A stretch of 14,632 nucleotides of DNA from Anaerolineae bacterium (lineage in GTDB: Bacteria > Chloroflexota > Anaerolineae > Promineifilales > Promineifilaceae): contig JANQGC010000154.1 in assembly GCA_028277515.1 (NCBI GenBank), forward strand, positions 1-14,632, in the 5' to 3' direction. Under the pieces are notes generated by a model. That model made no database searches. It saw only the letters and a program-made list of their open reading frames with translations, and was not told where the DNA came from. A program made the position numbers and the translations under genes. Of this stretch, positions 1 to 7,959 are shown in pieces; position 1 is the first letter of the stretch; every line of letters begins with the position of its first letter.

Positions 1-699
1 AATGAGATTTTTATTCGCGGCCAGGCGATCGGCCGTAATCTGAACGCATTTTCCAAACTGGGCGACAGTGTCACCTTAACTGACCACTTTTTAACCCGCT
101 TTGATTCCGGCCATTTCACCTTAGGACCATACGAATATTTACAACCGGCAATCGAGCATTATTCCGGTTCTTTCCAGAGATATGGCGTGGCCACCAAAGT
201 TGGACTTCATGCCTGGTCTATCTTTGACCCCCTATGGGCCGACAAAGAATGGTGCCTCCCGGAAGAACATATGGTTGACTGTGAGATTCGGCTTTTTAAT
301 CCCAGCGTTATGCTGATTAAGATCGGATCAAATGACAATGGTGCTGCGGAGGCATTCGATTCTAATGTGCGTGAGCTTGTTGAATATTTAATAGATCAAG
401 GCGTCATTCCCATCATCGCCACAAAAGCGGACCGTTTCGAGGGTCCTGATGACCGGAACAATATAATGCTGAGACAAATAGCGTTTGATTATTCAATTCC
501 ACTCTGGGATTATGATCGCGTAGCCGAAACGATGCCACGAAGAGGTCTTAGCGGTGATGACGTGCATATGACAATGGCCGATGCTAACGATTATACGGAC
601 CCAAAGTCGTTTGAACGGGGCTATCCAGTCAGCGATTTAACGGCTCTCATGATGCTGCACGAAATTTTCCAAGAGGTGAAAGAGATTAGTGCCTCTTGA
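1..699 (+). CDS. SGNH/GDSL-type hydrolase, 5'-truncated by the window edge
   Basis: The reading frame is open from base 1, so the N-terminus, probably with a signal peptide or anchor, is missing; 232 codons remain. An internal GTG at 187 would cut off the nucleophile block and is not the true start. Visible SGNH blocks are GDS at codons 21-23 (nucleophile Ser), GSND near codons 109-112 (block III, oxyanion Asn) and DDVH at codons 186-189 (catalytic Asp/His). The phrase RGQ-GRN-NAFSKLGDS resembles SGNH proteins I associate with Chloroflexota. Such enzymes are esterases or carbohydrate O-acyl esterases/transferases, usually extracytoplasmic. Its stop lies inside the next gene (11-base overlap with the MBOAT gene), so it is translationally coupled to an acyl-transfer operon and may handle the same acyl-modified polymer. 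The family is clear; substrate and direction of reaction are not. Confidence 0.85.
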   Translation, partial: NEIFIRGQAIGRNLNAFSKLGDSVTLTDHFLTRFDSGHFTLGPYEYLQPAIEHYSGSFQRYGVATKVGLHAWSIFDPLWADKEWCLPEEHMVDCEIRLFNPSVMLIKIGSNDNGAAEAFDSNVRELVEYLIDQGVIPIIATKADRFEGPDDRNNIMLRQIAFDYSIPLWDYDRVAETMPRRGLSGDDVHMTMADANDYTDPKSFERGYPVSDLTALMMLHEIFQEVKEISAS

Positions 700-2158
700 C
701 CTTCTTGTCATTTTTATCTTTGGCATCAGTGCATTTATTTCTGCTGCTTTCATTCGCGGGGACGGCCGTGTTTGGGCATTAATGATTGGCAGCATCGTAG
801 CGATTTACTGGCTGCAACCCGATCTGCCCATCCGATTTAGCCCATTTATATTACAAACCGTTACAGTAGCGTTAACAATTGGGACCTGGGGACTCACTCA
901 GCTTGGCCATGATGAAAAATACCGCCGGCAAACATCGAGAGAAAACCGCCTCTCACTCTTGGCAATATGTACTGTCCTTCTAATCTTAACCATCAACCGA
1001 TATTTAGCCATTGAATATCGCTTACTAGATTACAGACCCCCTCCGACGCTGCTTGTCGCTGGTGTGATTGCCCTTCTCTTTATCCTCTCATTGCTTGCTC
1101 TTCGAGTATTCTCTAAACTCAACAAACGCAATTTGCTAACCGCTGCCATTGTATTCATTATCATTTTATTCATCATCCTTAAAACAGAACCTTTAGCTAC
1201 CCAGCTATCCTTTTATTGGCGCAGTGCAACCGGCCAGGATGCTGCTCTGGCCAGTTTTACGGACCTGGCATGGTTAGGGTTTTCATATGTAGCCTTTCGA
1301 TTGATTCATACCTTGCGCGATGGTCAAACTGGAAACCTGCCCCAATTTACGCTGCGAGAGTATATCATTTACGTCCTCTTCCCTCCCTCATACATTGCCG
1401 GTCCTATCGATCGGGTGGAAAGGTTCATCGGAGACCTGCGCCTTGTTCCGGATATGAAGGGTTTGGATAGCTCGCGATTTTGGCAGGGGGGCCAAAGAAT
1501 TTTTATCGGCATGTTTAAGAAATTCATCATTGCCGATGCGCTTGCGCAGGGGATGTCTTTGACACCTTTGAATGCTGAACAAGCAACCAGCACCTTAGGT
1601 TTATGGGTGTTGTTATATGGTTACGCATTTCGGCTCTTTTTTGATTTCAGTGGTTATACCGATATCGCGATTGGACTAGGGATTTTGTTTGGTATAAAAC
1701 TGCCGGAAAATTTTAATAGGCCCTATCTAACAACAAATATCACAAGATTTTGGCAAAGCTGGCACATCACATTGAGCAATTGGGTTCGCTTTTACGTTTT
1801 TTCACCATTATCGCGGACCTTATTGCGCCGAAAACCAAGACCTTCCCCTACTTTAATTGTGTTGGTATCACAACTGACAACGATGATCGTTATCGGTTTG
1901 TGGCATGGGGTGACCTGGAATTTCTTTATTTGGGGCATTTGGCATGGTATTGCATTATTCGCTCATAAACAGTGGAGCGACCGAACGAGAAAATGGTATA
2001 GAGGATTGAAGGGAAAGCCGGTTCAAATGAGAGCCTGGACGGGGTTTTCCTGGTTCTTAACATTCAACTATGTTGTATTGGGATGGGTTTGGTTTTTAAT
2101 GCCCAGCGTACAATCGGCGCTTGATGCTTACAGAGGACTTTTTGGAATTTTTAATTGA
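689..2158 (+). CDS. MBOAT family membrane O-acyltransferase (DltB/AlgI-like)
   Basis: A 489-residue polytopic membrane protein. It moves acyl groups from a cytoplasmic donor to an acceptor at the outer face of the membrane. Hydrophobic helices lie near residues 3-22, 28-42, 52-70, 88-103, 120-141, 150-165, 302-335, 387-404 and 452-471. The MBOAT core is plain: NFNRPYLTTNITRFWQSWH at 341-359, then LSNWVRFYVFSPL, then GLWHG at 403-407 and WHG at 418-420. His359 and His406 are 47 residues apart, the spacing I recall for the conserved histidines of DltB (289/336). The start is GTG at 689, with AGAGGTGA at 672-679 as ribosome binding site. It overlaps the upstream SGNH gene by 11 bases. With an ACP and an acyl-AMP ligase two and three genes downstream, the donor is probably acyl-ACP. 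The acceptor is unknown. Confidence 0.93.
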   Translation: MPLDLLVIFIFGISAFISAAFIRGDGRVWALMIGSIVAIYWLQPDLPIRFSPFILQTVTVALTIGTWGLTQLGHDEKYRRQTSRENRLSLLAICTVLLILTINRYLAIEYRLLDYRPPPTLLVAGVIALLFILSLLALRVFSKLNKRNLLTAAIVFIIILFIILKTEPLATQLSFYWRSATGQDAALASFTDLAWLGFSYVAFRLIHTLRDGQTGNLPQFTLREYIIYVLFPPSYIAGPIDRVERFIGDLRLVPDMKGLDSSRFWQGGQRIFIGMFKKFIIADALAQGMSLTPLNAEQATSTLGLWVLLYGYAFRLFFDFSGYTDIAIGLGILFGIKLPENFNRPYLTTNITRFWQSWHITLSNWVRFYVFSPLSRTLLRRKPRPSPTLIVLVSQLTTMIVIGLWHGVTWNFFIWGIWHGIALFAHKQWSDRTRKWYRGLKGKPVQMRAWTGFSWFLTFNYVVLGWVWFLMPSVQSALDAYRGLFGIFN

Positions 2159-3309
2159 CTCTAATCGTCATGCATGAATTAGATAAAGCGGCTTCGTGGC
2201 GATCAATTTTGCGGATCATCATTAAAGCAGCGCTGCTTTTTATACTTATTAATTTGATATTTGCCCTGGTTTATCCAATGGAGCGTTTAGGAGCAGTGTC
2301 GCTTTATAATTGGATTCTTCCGGGACGAGAACGACTGCCTTATGGGGAAAATTCGAGTGAATCATACAACTTAAGTCTGTATAATCTCCCGGCTATGGTT
2401 GGGAGCCATGAAATTATCAATGATAAGTCGGATGATGAGTTTAGGGTCTTCATCATTGGTGATTCGGGAACATGGGGTTGGTTCCTGGAAAATGAGGACA
2501 CCCTTGCGAGCCAGATCAATGACGGGGATTATCAGACGGTCCAGGGTCAAACAATTCGTGCATATAATCTTGGCTATCCGGTCATGTCGTTGGCCAAAGA
2601 CCTGATGATATTGGACGCCGTGATGAAATTTGATCCCGATCTAATAGTATGGCCGGTCACACTTGAATCATTTCCTCAGGAGAAGCAATTATTTTCACCT
2701 ATTGTGCAAAATAACCCCGAACGCATCAGACGGCTAATTGAGGCTTATAATTTGAGTCTTGACCCGGAGGATTCCCGGTTTCAAGATACCGATTTCCTCA
2801 ATAAAACGGTTGTAGGGCAACGCAGAAACCTGGCAGATTTGTTTCGCTTACAACTATACGGTTTTTCCTGGGCGGCTACAGGGATCGATCAGGCCATACC
2901 GGAGGAAATCCCTTTGCGTAAATCCGATTTTGAAGCGGACCTCAGTTGGCAAAATTACGAGGAGTCGGTCACATTCTCCGAGTCGGATCTCGCATTTGAA
3001 GTCCTTGAAGCGGGACATGAATTGGCTGGTAATGTACCCATCCTACTAATAAACGAACCGATGTTTGTAAGCAGCGGTGAAAACAGCGATCTTCGATATA
3101 ATTCGTTTTACCCTCGATGGGCGTATGATCAATATCGAAACATGCTCGAAAATAAGGCGTCAAAGAATGAGTGGAATTTTGTGGATATGTGGGACATGAT
3201 TGCACCGGAGGAATTTACAGATACACCGGTACATTTAACGCCAGAGGGCACGGGGTTAATGGCTGCACAAGTCGCACGGAAAATTCAGCAAATCGCAAAT
3301 GGAGAATAA
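2155..3309 (+). CDS. Membrane-anchored SGNH-fold protein, DltD-like partner of the MBOAT
   Basis: 384 residues with one N-terminal membrane helix (about 20-40) and an extracytoplasmic SGNH-like domain. FIIGDSGTWG at 99-108 gives nucleophile Ser104, and D356-TPV-H360 followed by LTPEG is the C-terminal Asp/His block. The Asp-to-His spacing is three residues rather than the usual two, so Asp356 may not be the triad acid. The one-helix-plus-SGNH layout is that of DltD and AlgJ/AlgX-type proteins, which act with an MBOAT at the outer membrane face to complete transfer of the acyl group. The start drawn is TTG at 2155, overlapping the MBOAT stop by 4 bases; ATG at 2170 (residue 6) is an equally possible start, and neither has a strong ribosome binding site. 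The family is seen directly; the DltD-like role is inferred from gene order. Confidence 0.82.
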   Translation: MTLIVMHELDKAASWRSILRIIIKAALLFILINLIFALVYPMERLGAVSLYNWILPGRERLPYGENSSESYNLSLYNLPAMVGSHEIINDKSDDEFRVFIIGDSGTWGWFLENEDTLASQINDGDYQTVQGQTIRAYNLGYPVMSLAKDLMILDAVMKFDPDLIVWPVTLESFPQEKQLFSPIVQNNPERIRRLIEAYNLSLDPEDSRFQDTDFLNKTVVGQRRNLADLFRLQLYGFSWAATGIDQAIPEEIPLRKSDFEADLSWQNYEESVTFSESDLAFEVLEAGHELAGNVPILLINEPMFVSSGENSDLRYNSFYPRWAYDQYRNMLENKASKNEWNFVDMWDMIAPEEFTDTPVHLTPEGTGLMAAQVARKIQQIANGE

Positions 3310-3332
3310 TTTTACGGTTATTAGGAGTATAG

Positions 3333-3584
3333 ATGGTGGACGAAAAAATAGTACGTGACAAAATCAGGACATTTATCTTGAGAGACCTGATTCGGGACGA
3401 GGAATACGAACTGGCGAATTCAGAAGGTATTATTTCTGAAGGGTTAATGGACTCTTTTTCTCTAGCAGAGTTTGGTGTATTCGTGGAGCAAGAATTTGAT
3501 ATTTACATTCCGGACTCTGATCTAACAGTGGAAAAGATGGATACCCTGGATTTGATGGTCGCGCGGGTGATGCGAGATCTCTAG
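3333..3584 (+). CDS. Acyl carrier protein (phosphopantetheine-binding)
   Basis: An 83-residue acidic small protein with the carrier-protein helix pattern. The site motif GLMDSFSLAEF at 37-47 corresponds to the usual DSL-x-x-x-E signature, so Ser41 should carry 4'-phosphopantetheine. The length is typical of a stand-alone ACP/DltC-like carrier. ATG at 3333 is preceded by TAGGAG at 3322-3327. The gene starts 23 bases after the SGNH gene and ends one base before the acyl-AMP ligase, so the ligase and carrier are very likely a dedicated pair. It is probably not the housekeeping fatty-acid-synthesis ACP, because no fab genes flank it; the motif has Phe where AcpP has Leu after the Ser. Its inferred role is to carry the activated acyl chain to the MBOAT protein, like DltC. 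Confidence 0.92.
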   Translation: MVDEKIVRDKIRTFILRDLIRDEEYELANSEGIISEGLMDSFSLAEFGVFVEQEFDIYIPDSDLTVEKMDTLDLMVARVMRDL

Positions 3585-3585
3585 C

Positions 3586-5274
3586 ATGCTTTCTTTGTCG
3601 ACCCGAACTAACTATCACACCTTACTTGATGCAGCAGTGCTGCATTCGGCGGACACTGAACGGGATGCGATTATTTATGTGCAAACTGGTAAGGAAGCCC
3701 GGCGGGTTTCGAGCAAGGCATTCCGAGAGACAACCTTCCACTATGCCGCAGCAATGCGCTCGTTTGGAATTTCAGCCGAAGACCTGGTGATTATCGCTCA
3801 TACGCAAAACCTGGAAAGTATCTACATCTTCTGGGCAGCAATGATTGTGGGCGCAGTTCCGTCAATGTTTCCCACCTTGACGGAGAAGCTAGATCCGGAC
3901 ATTTACATGAGCAATATGGCTGAGTTGGTACAGCTTTCCAATGCCCGTGCGATATTCACAACGGAAGGTTTCTCACAAACGCTGAAAGAGAAAGTTCAAT
4001 GCGCAGTTTATGGGACCAATGACATCTATCAGAGCTTGAAGGATATAGAGATTCATTTAACTGAAAGATACAAAGCAGATCCACAAGAAATTGCATTTTT
4101 ACAGCATTCAAGTGGAACTACTGGACTGCAAAAAGGTGTCGCATTGTCTCATGAAGCTGTCCTTAACCAATTAGCCAGCTATAGTGAGGCCATTGCGCTT
4201 GATTCAAAGGACGTGGTTGTAAGTTGGTTGCCCTTATATCATGACATGGGATTGATAGCCGGTTTTTTATTGCCCCTGGTGCAAGGCATCCCGTTGGTTT
4301 TAATGTCACCGTTTGATTGGGTGCGTCATCCTGCTTTGTTGTTGAATGCAATTGATACCTACTCAGGCACTTTGTGCTGGCTGCCAAACTTCGCCTACAA
4401 CCATTGTGCCCGGCGTATCAGGGTAAAGGATGCTACACGTTTTTCTTTGGACAGTATGCGCATGTTTATTAATTGCTCCGAGCCGGTTCGTGCTGACAGC
4501 CATGATCTCTTTTTTGAGAGGTTTAAAAGTCAAGGTGTGACCCGGAACATGTTGGGTGTTAGTTATGCGATGGCGGAAAATACGTTCGGTGTGACCCAAA
4601 CTATTCCAGGTAGAACAGCGACATTGGATGTTATTGATCGTAGTAAGTTGGAGCAAGATAAGCGAGCAATACCAGTTGAAAACAGTGATCCGCAGGCGGC
4701 TGTAAAGGTTTCTTGTGGCCGGCCGATTGCAAGAACGGCCGTTTGCGTACAAGATGAAAATGGGAAAATCCTTCCCGAACGTCACATCGGTGAAATTGCC
4801 ATTAAAAGTGATTGTATGCTAACCGGTTATTACGCAAGGCCGGATCTTCAGCCTTTTCAAAATGGATGGTTCCTCACGGGCGACCAGGGATATATGGCTG
4901 ATGGGGAAGTATATATTATTGGCCGTAGTAAGGATCTGATCATTAATGCCGGTAAAAACGTTTATCCGCAAGATATTGAAGCCATCGTCAACCAGGTTCC
5001 TGGGATTCGTGCCGGCCGAGCTGTAGCTTTCGGCGTTGATGATCAGCGTGAAGGGACAGAATTGATTGCCGTTGTTGCCGAAGTCCGGACTGAAGATAAG
5101 GACCAGAAAAAGGAAATAATAAAAAGAATTCGCCGTGAGGTTGGCCAAAAGAGCATGATTTCGCTCAGTTATGTTAAACTGGTTGATGATAAATGGCTGA
5201 TAAAAACATCGAGTGGAAAAATTGCGCGTGCTGCCAACCGGGAAAAATGGTTGGCGGAACGTAAGGCAAAATAA
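3586..5274 (+). CDS. Fatty-acyl-AMP ligase (FAAL-type AMP-dependent synthetase)
   Basis: 562 residues, a normal length for FAAL. It should activate a carboxylic acid with ATP and transfer the acyl group to the neighbouring carrier protein. The P-loop is LQHSSGTTGLQKG (172-184). The FAAL-like core runs WLPLYHDMGLIAGFLLP (214-230), SPFDWVRHP (241-249) and NCSEP (296-300). YAMAENTFG (327-335) is the adenine/acyl motif, VSCGRP (375-380) is typical of FAALs, TGD is at 431-433, and the C-terminal catalytic lysine is Lys545 in SSGK. An extended segment about 345-375 fits the FAAL-specific insertion that distinguishes it from acyl-CoA ligases. ATG lies one base after the ACP stop with no good ribosome binding site, so translation is probably coupled. 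In the operon it replaces DltA, suggesting a fatty acid rather than D-alanine as cargo. The chain length cannot be read from the sequence. Confidence 0.92.
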   Translation: MLSLSTRTNYHTLLDAAVLHSADTERDAIIYVQTGKEARRVSSKAFRETTFHYAAAMRSFGISAEDLVIIAHTQNLESIYIFWAAMIVGAVPSMFPTLTEKLDPDIYMSNMAELVQLSNARAIFTTEGFSQTLKEKVQCAVYGTNDIYQSLKDIEIHLTERYKADPQEIAFLQHSSGTTGLQKGVALSHEAVLNQLASYSEAIALDSKDVVVSWLPLYHDMGLIAGFLLPLVQGIPLVLMSPFDWVRHPALLLNAIDTYSGTLCWLPNFAYNHCARRIRVKDATRFSLDSMRMFINCSEPVRADSHDLFFERFKSQGVTRNMLGVSYAMAENTFGVTQTIPGRTATLDVIDRSKLEQDKRAIPVENSDPQAAVKVSCGRPIARTAVCVQDENGKILPERHIGEIAIKSDCMLTGYYARPDLQPFQNGWFLTGDQGYMADGEVYIIGRSKDLIINAGKNVYPQDIEAIVNQVPGIRAGRAVAFGVDDQREGTELIAVVAEVRTEDKDQKKEIIKRIRREVGQKSMISLSYVKLVDDKWLIKTSSGKIARAANREKWLAERKAK

Positions 5275-5381
5275 AATTAGGTATCACGTTCCTTGTAATG
5301 TTGGAAGATAGATTCTATGCTACAATACAACTTCTTCCGAAAAATAATACCAAATTTCAATTTTAACCCAGGAGAAATATA
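5275..5381. promoter_or_regulatory. Intergenic leader upstream of the HMG-CoA reductase gene with a possible promoter
   Basis: No intrinsic terminator with a T-tract follows the ligase stop. A weak sigma-70-like pair is TTGTAA at 5293-5298 and TATGCT at 5316-5321 with a 17-base spacer (four of six matches each); TACAAT at 5321-5326 is an overlapping alternative. An inverted repeat, GGAAGA at 5303-5308 with TCTTCC at 5333-5338, brackets the putative -10. A good ribosome binding site, AGGAG at 5370-5374, sits 7 bases before ATG 5382. Readthrough from the upstream operon cannot be excluded. Confidence 0.4.
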
Positions 5382-6926
5382 ATGGCTTTGACAATTCCCA
5401 GCATGTTGCTCAGGCAACTCTATACTTTTGGTAGTTTAGAAAATGTAGATGAGGGCGTAAAATTTTCGGTTAAAAACCGCTTAAGCGATGCCACGATTAC
5501 GGGAATTGAGGAACTGAAAATTGGAGATAATATCGTTTCTTTGGACCAGGTAAAACTTCATGTTGCGGATGGGGAAGTGTTGACACCGGATCAGATCCAT
5601 GAGGAACCCCTTGATTTTCCCTTGCGTCGCGAATTAGATATATATGCAGCAATTGACCCACTACCCTTGGGAAAACATAAAATTGAAATTCATTTTTCTT
5701 CAGAGCCTTTTGGGCGCTTAAAATTGAAGGTCGATGGCGCCATTCGGGAAGAGAAGGAAAAGCAAGTAAAAATCCCCCGTAGTCGAAGTGATGATTATGG
5801 CCACGAAATTATTAAAGAACGACAGGCCTTTGTTCAGGATTTCACCGGTCAGCCACTACAACACGTTCCCCATTACTCCTTTGATCCACATATTTTGCAA
5901 GGAAATGTTGAAAATTTTACGGGGGTCGCTCAAATACCAATTGGCTTTGCCGGACCCATCACGATTCATGGGGAACATGCACAAGGAGAATTCATTGTTC
6001 CACTGGCGACAACTGAAGGAACCTTGGTTGCATCTTATAATCGAGGAATGAAGATTCTCAATAGATCCGGTGGTGTAACCGTTAGCGTTGTTGGTGATGC
6101 AATGCAGCGTGCACCCGTTTTCGTATTTGAAGATGCTCGAAAAGCGCGCGAATTTGTAGGATGGGTGAAGGAAAATGTGGATGAGATTCGGAAGCAAGCC
6201 GAAGCAACCTCAAGTGTGGCAAAATTAGATTATATTGACCCTTACCTGGCCAGTAAATTCGCCTATCTGCGCTTTAATTTTACTACTGGTGATGCGGCTG
6301 GACAGAATATGGTGGGCAGGGCAACATTCGCTGCTTGCAGTTGGGTGATTGACCAATATCCAGGAATTAAGAATTTCTACCTTGAATCAAACCTGGCCAC
6401 AGATAAGAAGGCATCCCAGGTGAATATTATGCACACGCGTGGTAAACGGGTGACGGCCGAAGCAGTTGTTAAGCGTGATGTGTTAATTCAGCATATGCGG
6501 GTGGAGCCGGAAACGCTTTTTTATCATGCAGGAATCGCCAATGTCGGCGCTATCTTATCAGGAGCCAACAATAACGGTTTGCATTCTGCCAATGGAATCA
6601 CAGCAATATTTATCGCCACCGGTCAAGATGTGGCCAATGTTTCCGAATCATCAGCAGGCATTATCTATACAGAACTAACGCCTGAGAAAGATATATACAT
6701 GTCCATCACAATTCCATCCCTGATTGTTGCTACCTATGGCGGAGGCACAGGTTTGGCTACCCAAAGAGAGTGTTTGGAGTTATTGGGTTGTATGGGTCGG
6801 GGAAAGGTTAACAAATTGGCGGAAATTGTCGCCGCAGTTGTGTTGGCCGGTGAAATATCTTTAGCTTCAGCAATTTCATCTTCTGACTGGGTCTCCAGTC
6901 ATGAAAAGTATGGGCGAAATCGTTAA
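5382..6926 (+). CDS. Hydroxymethylglutaryl-CoA reductase, class I-like, with N-terminal extra domain
   Basis: 514 residues. It reduces HMG-CoA to mevalonate with two NAD(P)H, the committed step of mevalonate-route isoprenoid synthesis. The catalytic half starts near residue 145. Landmarks: IPIGFAGP at 185-192; TTEGTLVASYNRG at 210-222 with Glu212; GDAAGQNM at 303-310 in place of the common GDAMGMNM; ATDKKASQVN at 339-348 with Lys342; ATGQD at 412-416 with Asp416; TYGGGTGLATQREC at 451-464; and the C-terminal SSHEKYGRNR with catalytic His507. All four catalytic positions are present, and the C-terminus resembles class I enzymes. The first roughly 130 residues have no membrane helix and form a separate, probably beta-rich domain; I have a vague memory of similar domains in Chloroflexota, but could not confirm it. 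The start is firm (AGGAG before ATG). It converges with the next gene, 9 bases between stops. Confidence 0.93.
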   Translation: MALTIPSMLLRQLYTFGSLENVDEGVKFSVKNRLSDATITGIEELKIGDNIVSLDQVKLHVADGEVLTPDQIHEEPLDFPLRRELDIYAAIDPLPLGKHKIEIHFSSEPFGRLKLKVDGAIREEKEKQVKIPRSRSDDYGHEIIKERQAFVQDFTGQPLQHVPHYSFDPHILQGNVENFTGVAQIPIGFAGPITIHGEHAQGEFIVPLATTEGTLVASYNRGMKILNRSGGVTVSVVGDAMQRAPVFVFEDARKAREFVGWVKENVDEIRKQAEATSSVAKLDYIDPYLASKFAYLRFNFTTGDAAGQNMVGRATFAACSWVIDQYPGIKNFYLESNLATDKKASQVNIMHTRGKRVTAEAVVKRDVLIQHMRVEPETLFYHAGIANVGAILSGANNNGLHSANGITAIFIATGQDVANVSESSAGIIYTELTPEKDIYMSITIPSLIVATYGGGTGLATQRECLELLGCMGRGKVNKLAEIVAAVVLAGEISLASAISSSDWVSSHEKYGRNR

Positions 6927-6935
6927 TTACATTCA

Positions 6936-7940
6936 TTAATCAAAGTGTTGTTTAATATATTTGTTTGATTGGCTGATTGTCAGGGATTGGCTCGCGTTGC
7001 CTGCACGGATATAAAATTTTTCAGACCCATTGTGTTTTAAATAAACCGGCTCCGGTGAAGGGCTTACCCGGACGAGACAAATTTCCTTTTGATCAATTTG
7101 GGGGAAGGCTATATCTACAAACTGACGGTACACAGCGCCGATCATCTTGTTGAAAGCCGTATTGAAAGAGGTCTCAAATCCATCCACATTGGGTTTTCTT
7201 AACGCCTGCAAATCCGGACCCAGGCCTAGAATCTTTCCATCATCAGCGACACCTATTAGAAGATAGCCACCTGAGGAATTTAAGAAAGCAACAATTGTTT
7301 TCATAACCGGTTCGTGTAGCGATTTGTTGGCTCGCTGCTGATAATAATCCCACACAAAACTTGATTTGAACTCCACAAATTGATGCTCTCCATGATGAAT
7401 TAACTGGTTTGCCGATTGGCGCGGCAATGCTGATTGAATTGATCTTCCCAGGCCGATGAAATCAATAATTTGCTCGCGAATCTGATAAGGTGTGGGAATA
7501 TCCTTTAACTTTCTCTGATCGGAATCCACATTTGTTCTGATTTGCAGCGTTCCGTAGTTAAATGTTTTTGCCAGTCTGCCTTGTTCAATAGATATATCGG
7601 TGATTTGATTATTTTGGGCAACTATTGTATTCCCAAAGATCATGCCCCGTTGGTGAACAATTTCTTCTTTGTTGACGATATAAACTGGGACATACCAGGC
7701 TATAAATGTAATAACGAGAATAAGAACTTGTAAGGTTGTGAAAACGATGACGGTTAACAAATTTAAGGAGATGGAAGTTGAAAATGGGAGCCTTTCAAAT
7801 GTATCTGATACGATACTGAACAGAACATTTAATAGCCAGCCCGCAAAAAATGGCAAAATTGCAAAAATAAATTCGATCACGATGAGTCGTTTCAAGAATT
7901 GGAAGGGACTGGAGCGGATGATGAGTTGGTTTTGATTCAT
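6936..7940 (-). CDS. Membrane protein joining a bacterial PH-like (YdbS/T-type) domain to an AlbA_2 (Schlafen-type) domain
   Basis: 334 residues. Two strongly hydrophobic segments (about 17-43 and 58-88) are followed by a PH-like region (about 86-165: YIVNKEEIVHQRGMIFG, then ISIEQGRL and YGTLQIRT), as in YdbS/YdbT-type proteins. The C-terminal part is an AlbA_2 domain: EHQFVEFKSS (185-194), AFLNSSGGYLLIGVADDG (218-235), a proline-rich strand near 293-299, and FYIRAGN (309-315) as the closing motif. AlbA_2 proteins are often called ATP-binding or Schlafen-like and are sometimes linked to transcription control or defence; the biochemical role is unsettled. Here the domain would sit in the cytoplasm, tethered to the membrane. 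ATG at 7940 has no clear ribosome binding site. It is isolated from its neighbours: convergent with HMG-CoA reductase, and 113 bases from the DUF35 gene with a large hairpin between. The domains are well supported; function is unknown. Confidence 0.82.
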   Translation of the reverse strand: MNQNQLIIRSSPFQFLKRLIVIEFIFAILPFFAGWLLNVLFSIVSDTFERLPFSTSISLNLLTVIVFTTLQVLILVITFIAWYVPVYIVNKEEIVHQRGMIFGNTIVAQNNQITDISIEQGRLAKTFNYGTLQIRTNVDSDQRKLKDIPTPYQIREQIIDFIGLGRSIQSALPRQSANQLIHHGEHQFVEFKSSFVWDYYQQRANKSLHEPVMKTIVAFLNSSGGYLLIGVADDGKILGLGPDLQALRKPNVDGFETSFNTAFNKMIGAVYRQFVDIAFPQIDQKEICLVRVSPSPEPVYLKHNGSEKFYIRAGNASQSLTISQSNKYIKQHFD

Positions 7941-7959
7941 GTTTCTATAAAGTGATAGA

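Noticed and set aside
187..699. A shorter SGNH gene starting at GTG 187
   Set aside because: The frame is open to base 1 and contains the GDS nucleophile block at codons 21-23, so this GTG is internal.
4363..4785. A 140-codon minus-strand open frame inside the fatty-acyl-AMP ligase gene
   Set aside because: It lies wholly antisense to a well-supported gene, has no family motif and no ribosome binding site.
5856..6197. A 113-codon minus-strand open frame inside HMG-CoA reductase
   Set aside because: Antisense shadow of conserved catalytic sequence; no recognisable protein features.
6923..6939. TTAAT-N7-ATTAA as a bidirectional terminator between the convergent genes
   Set aside because: The stem is only five A/T pairs, with no GC core and no T-tract.
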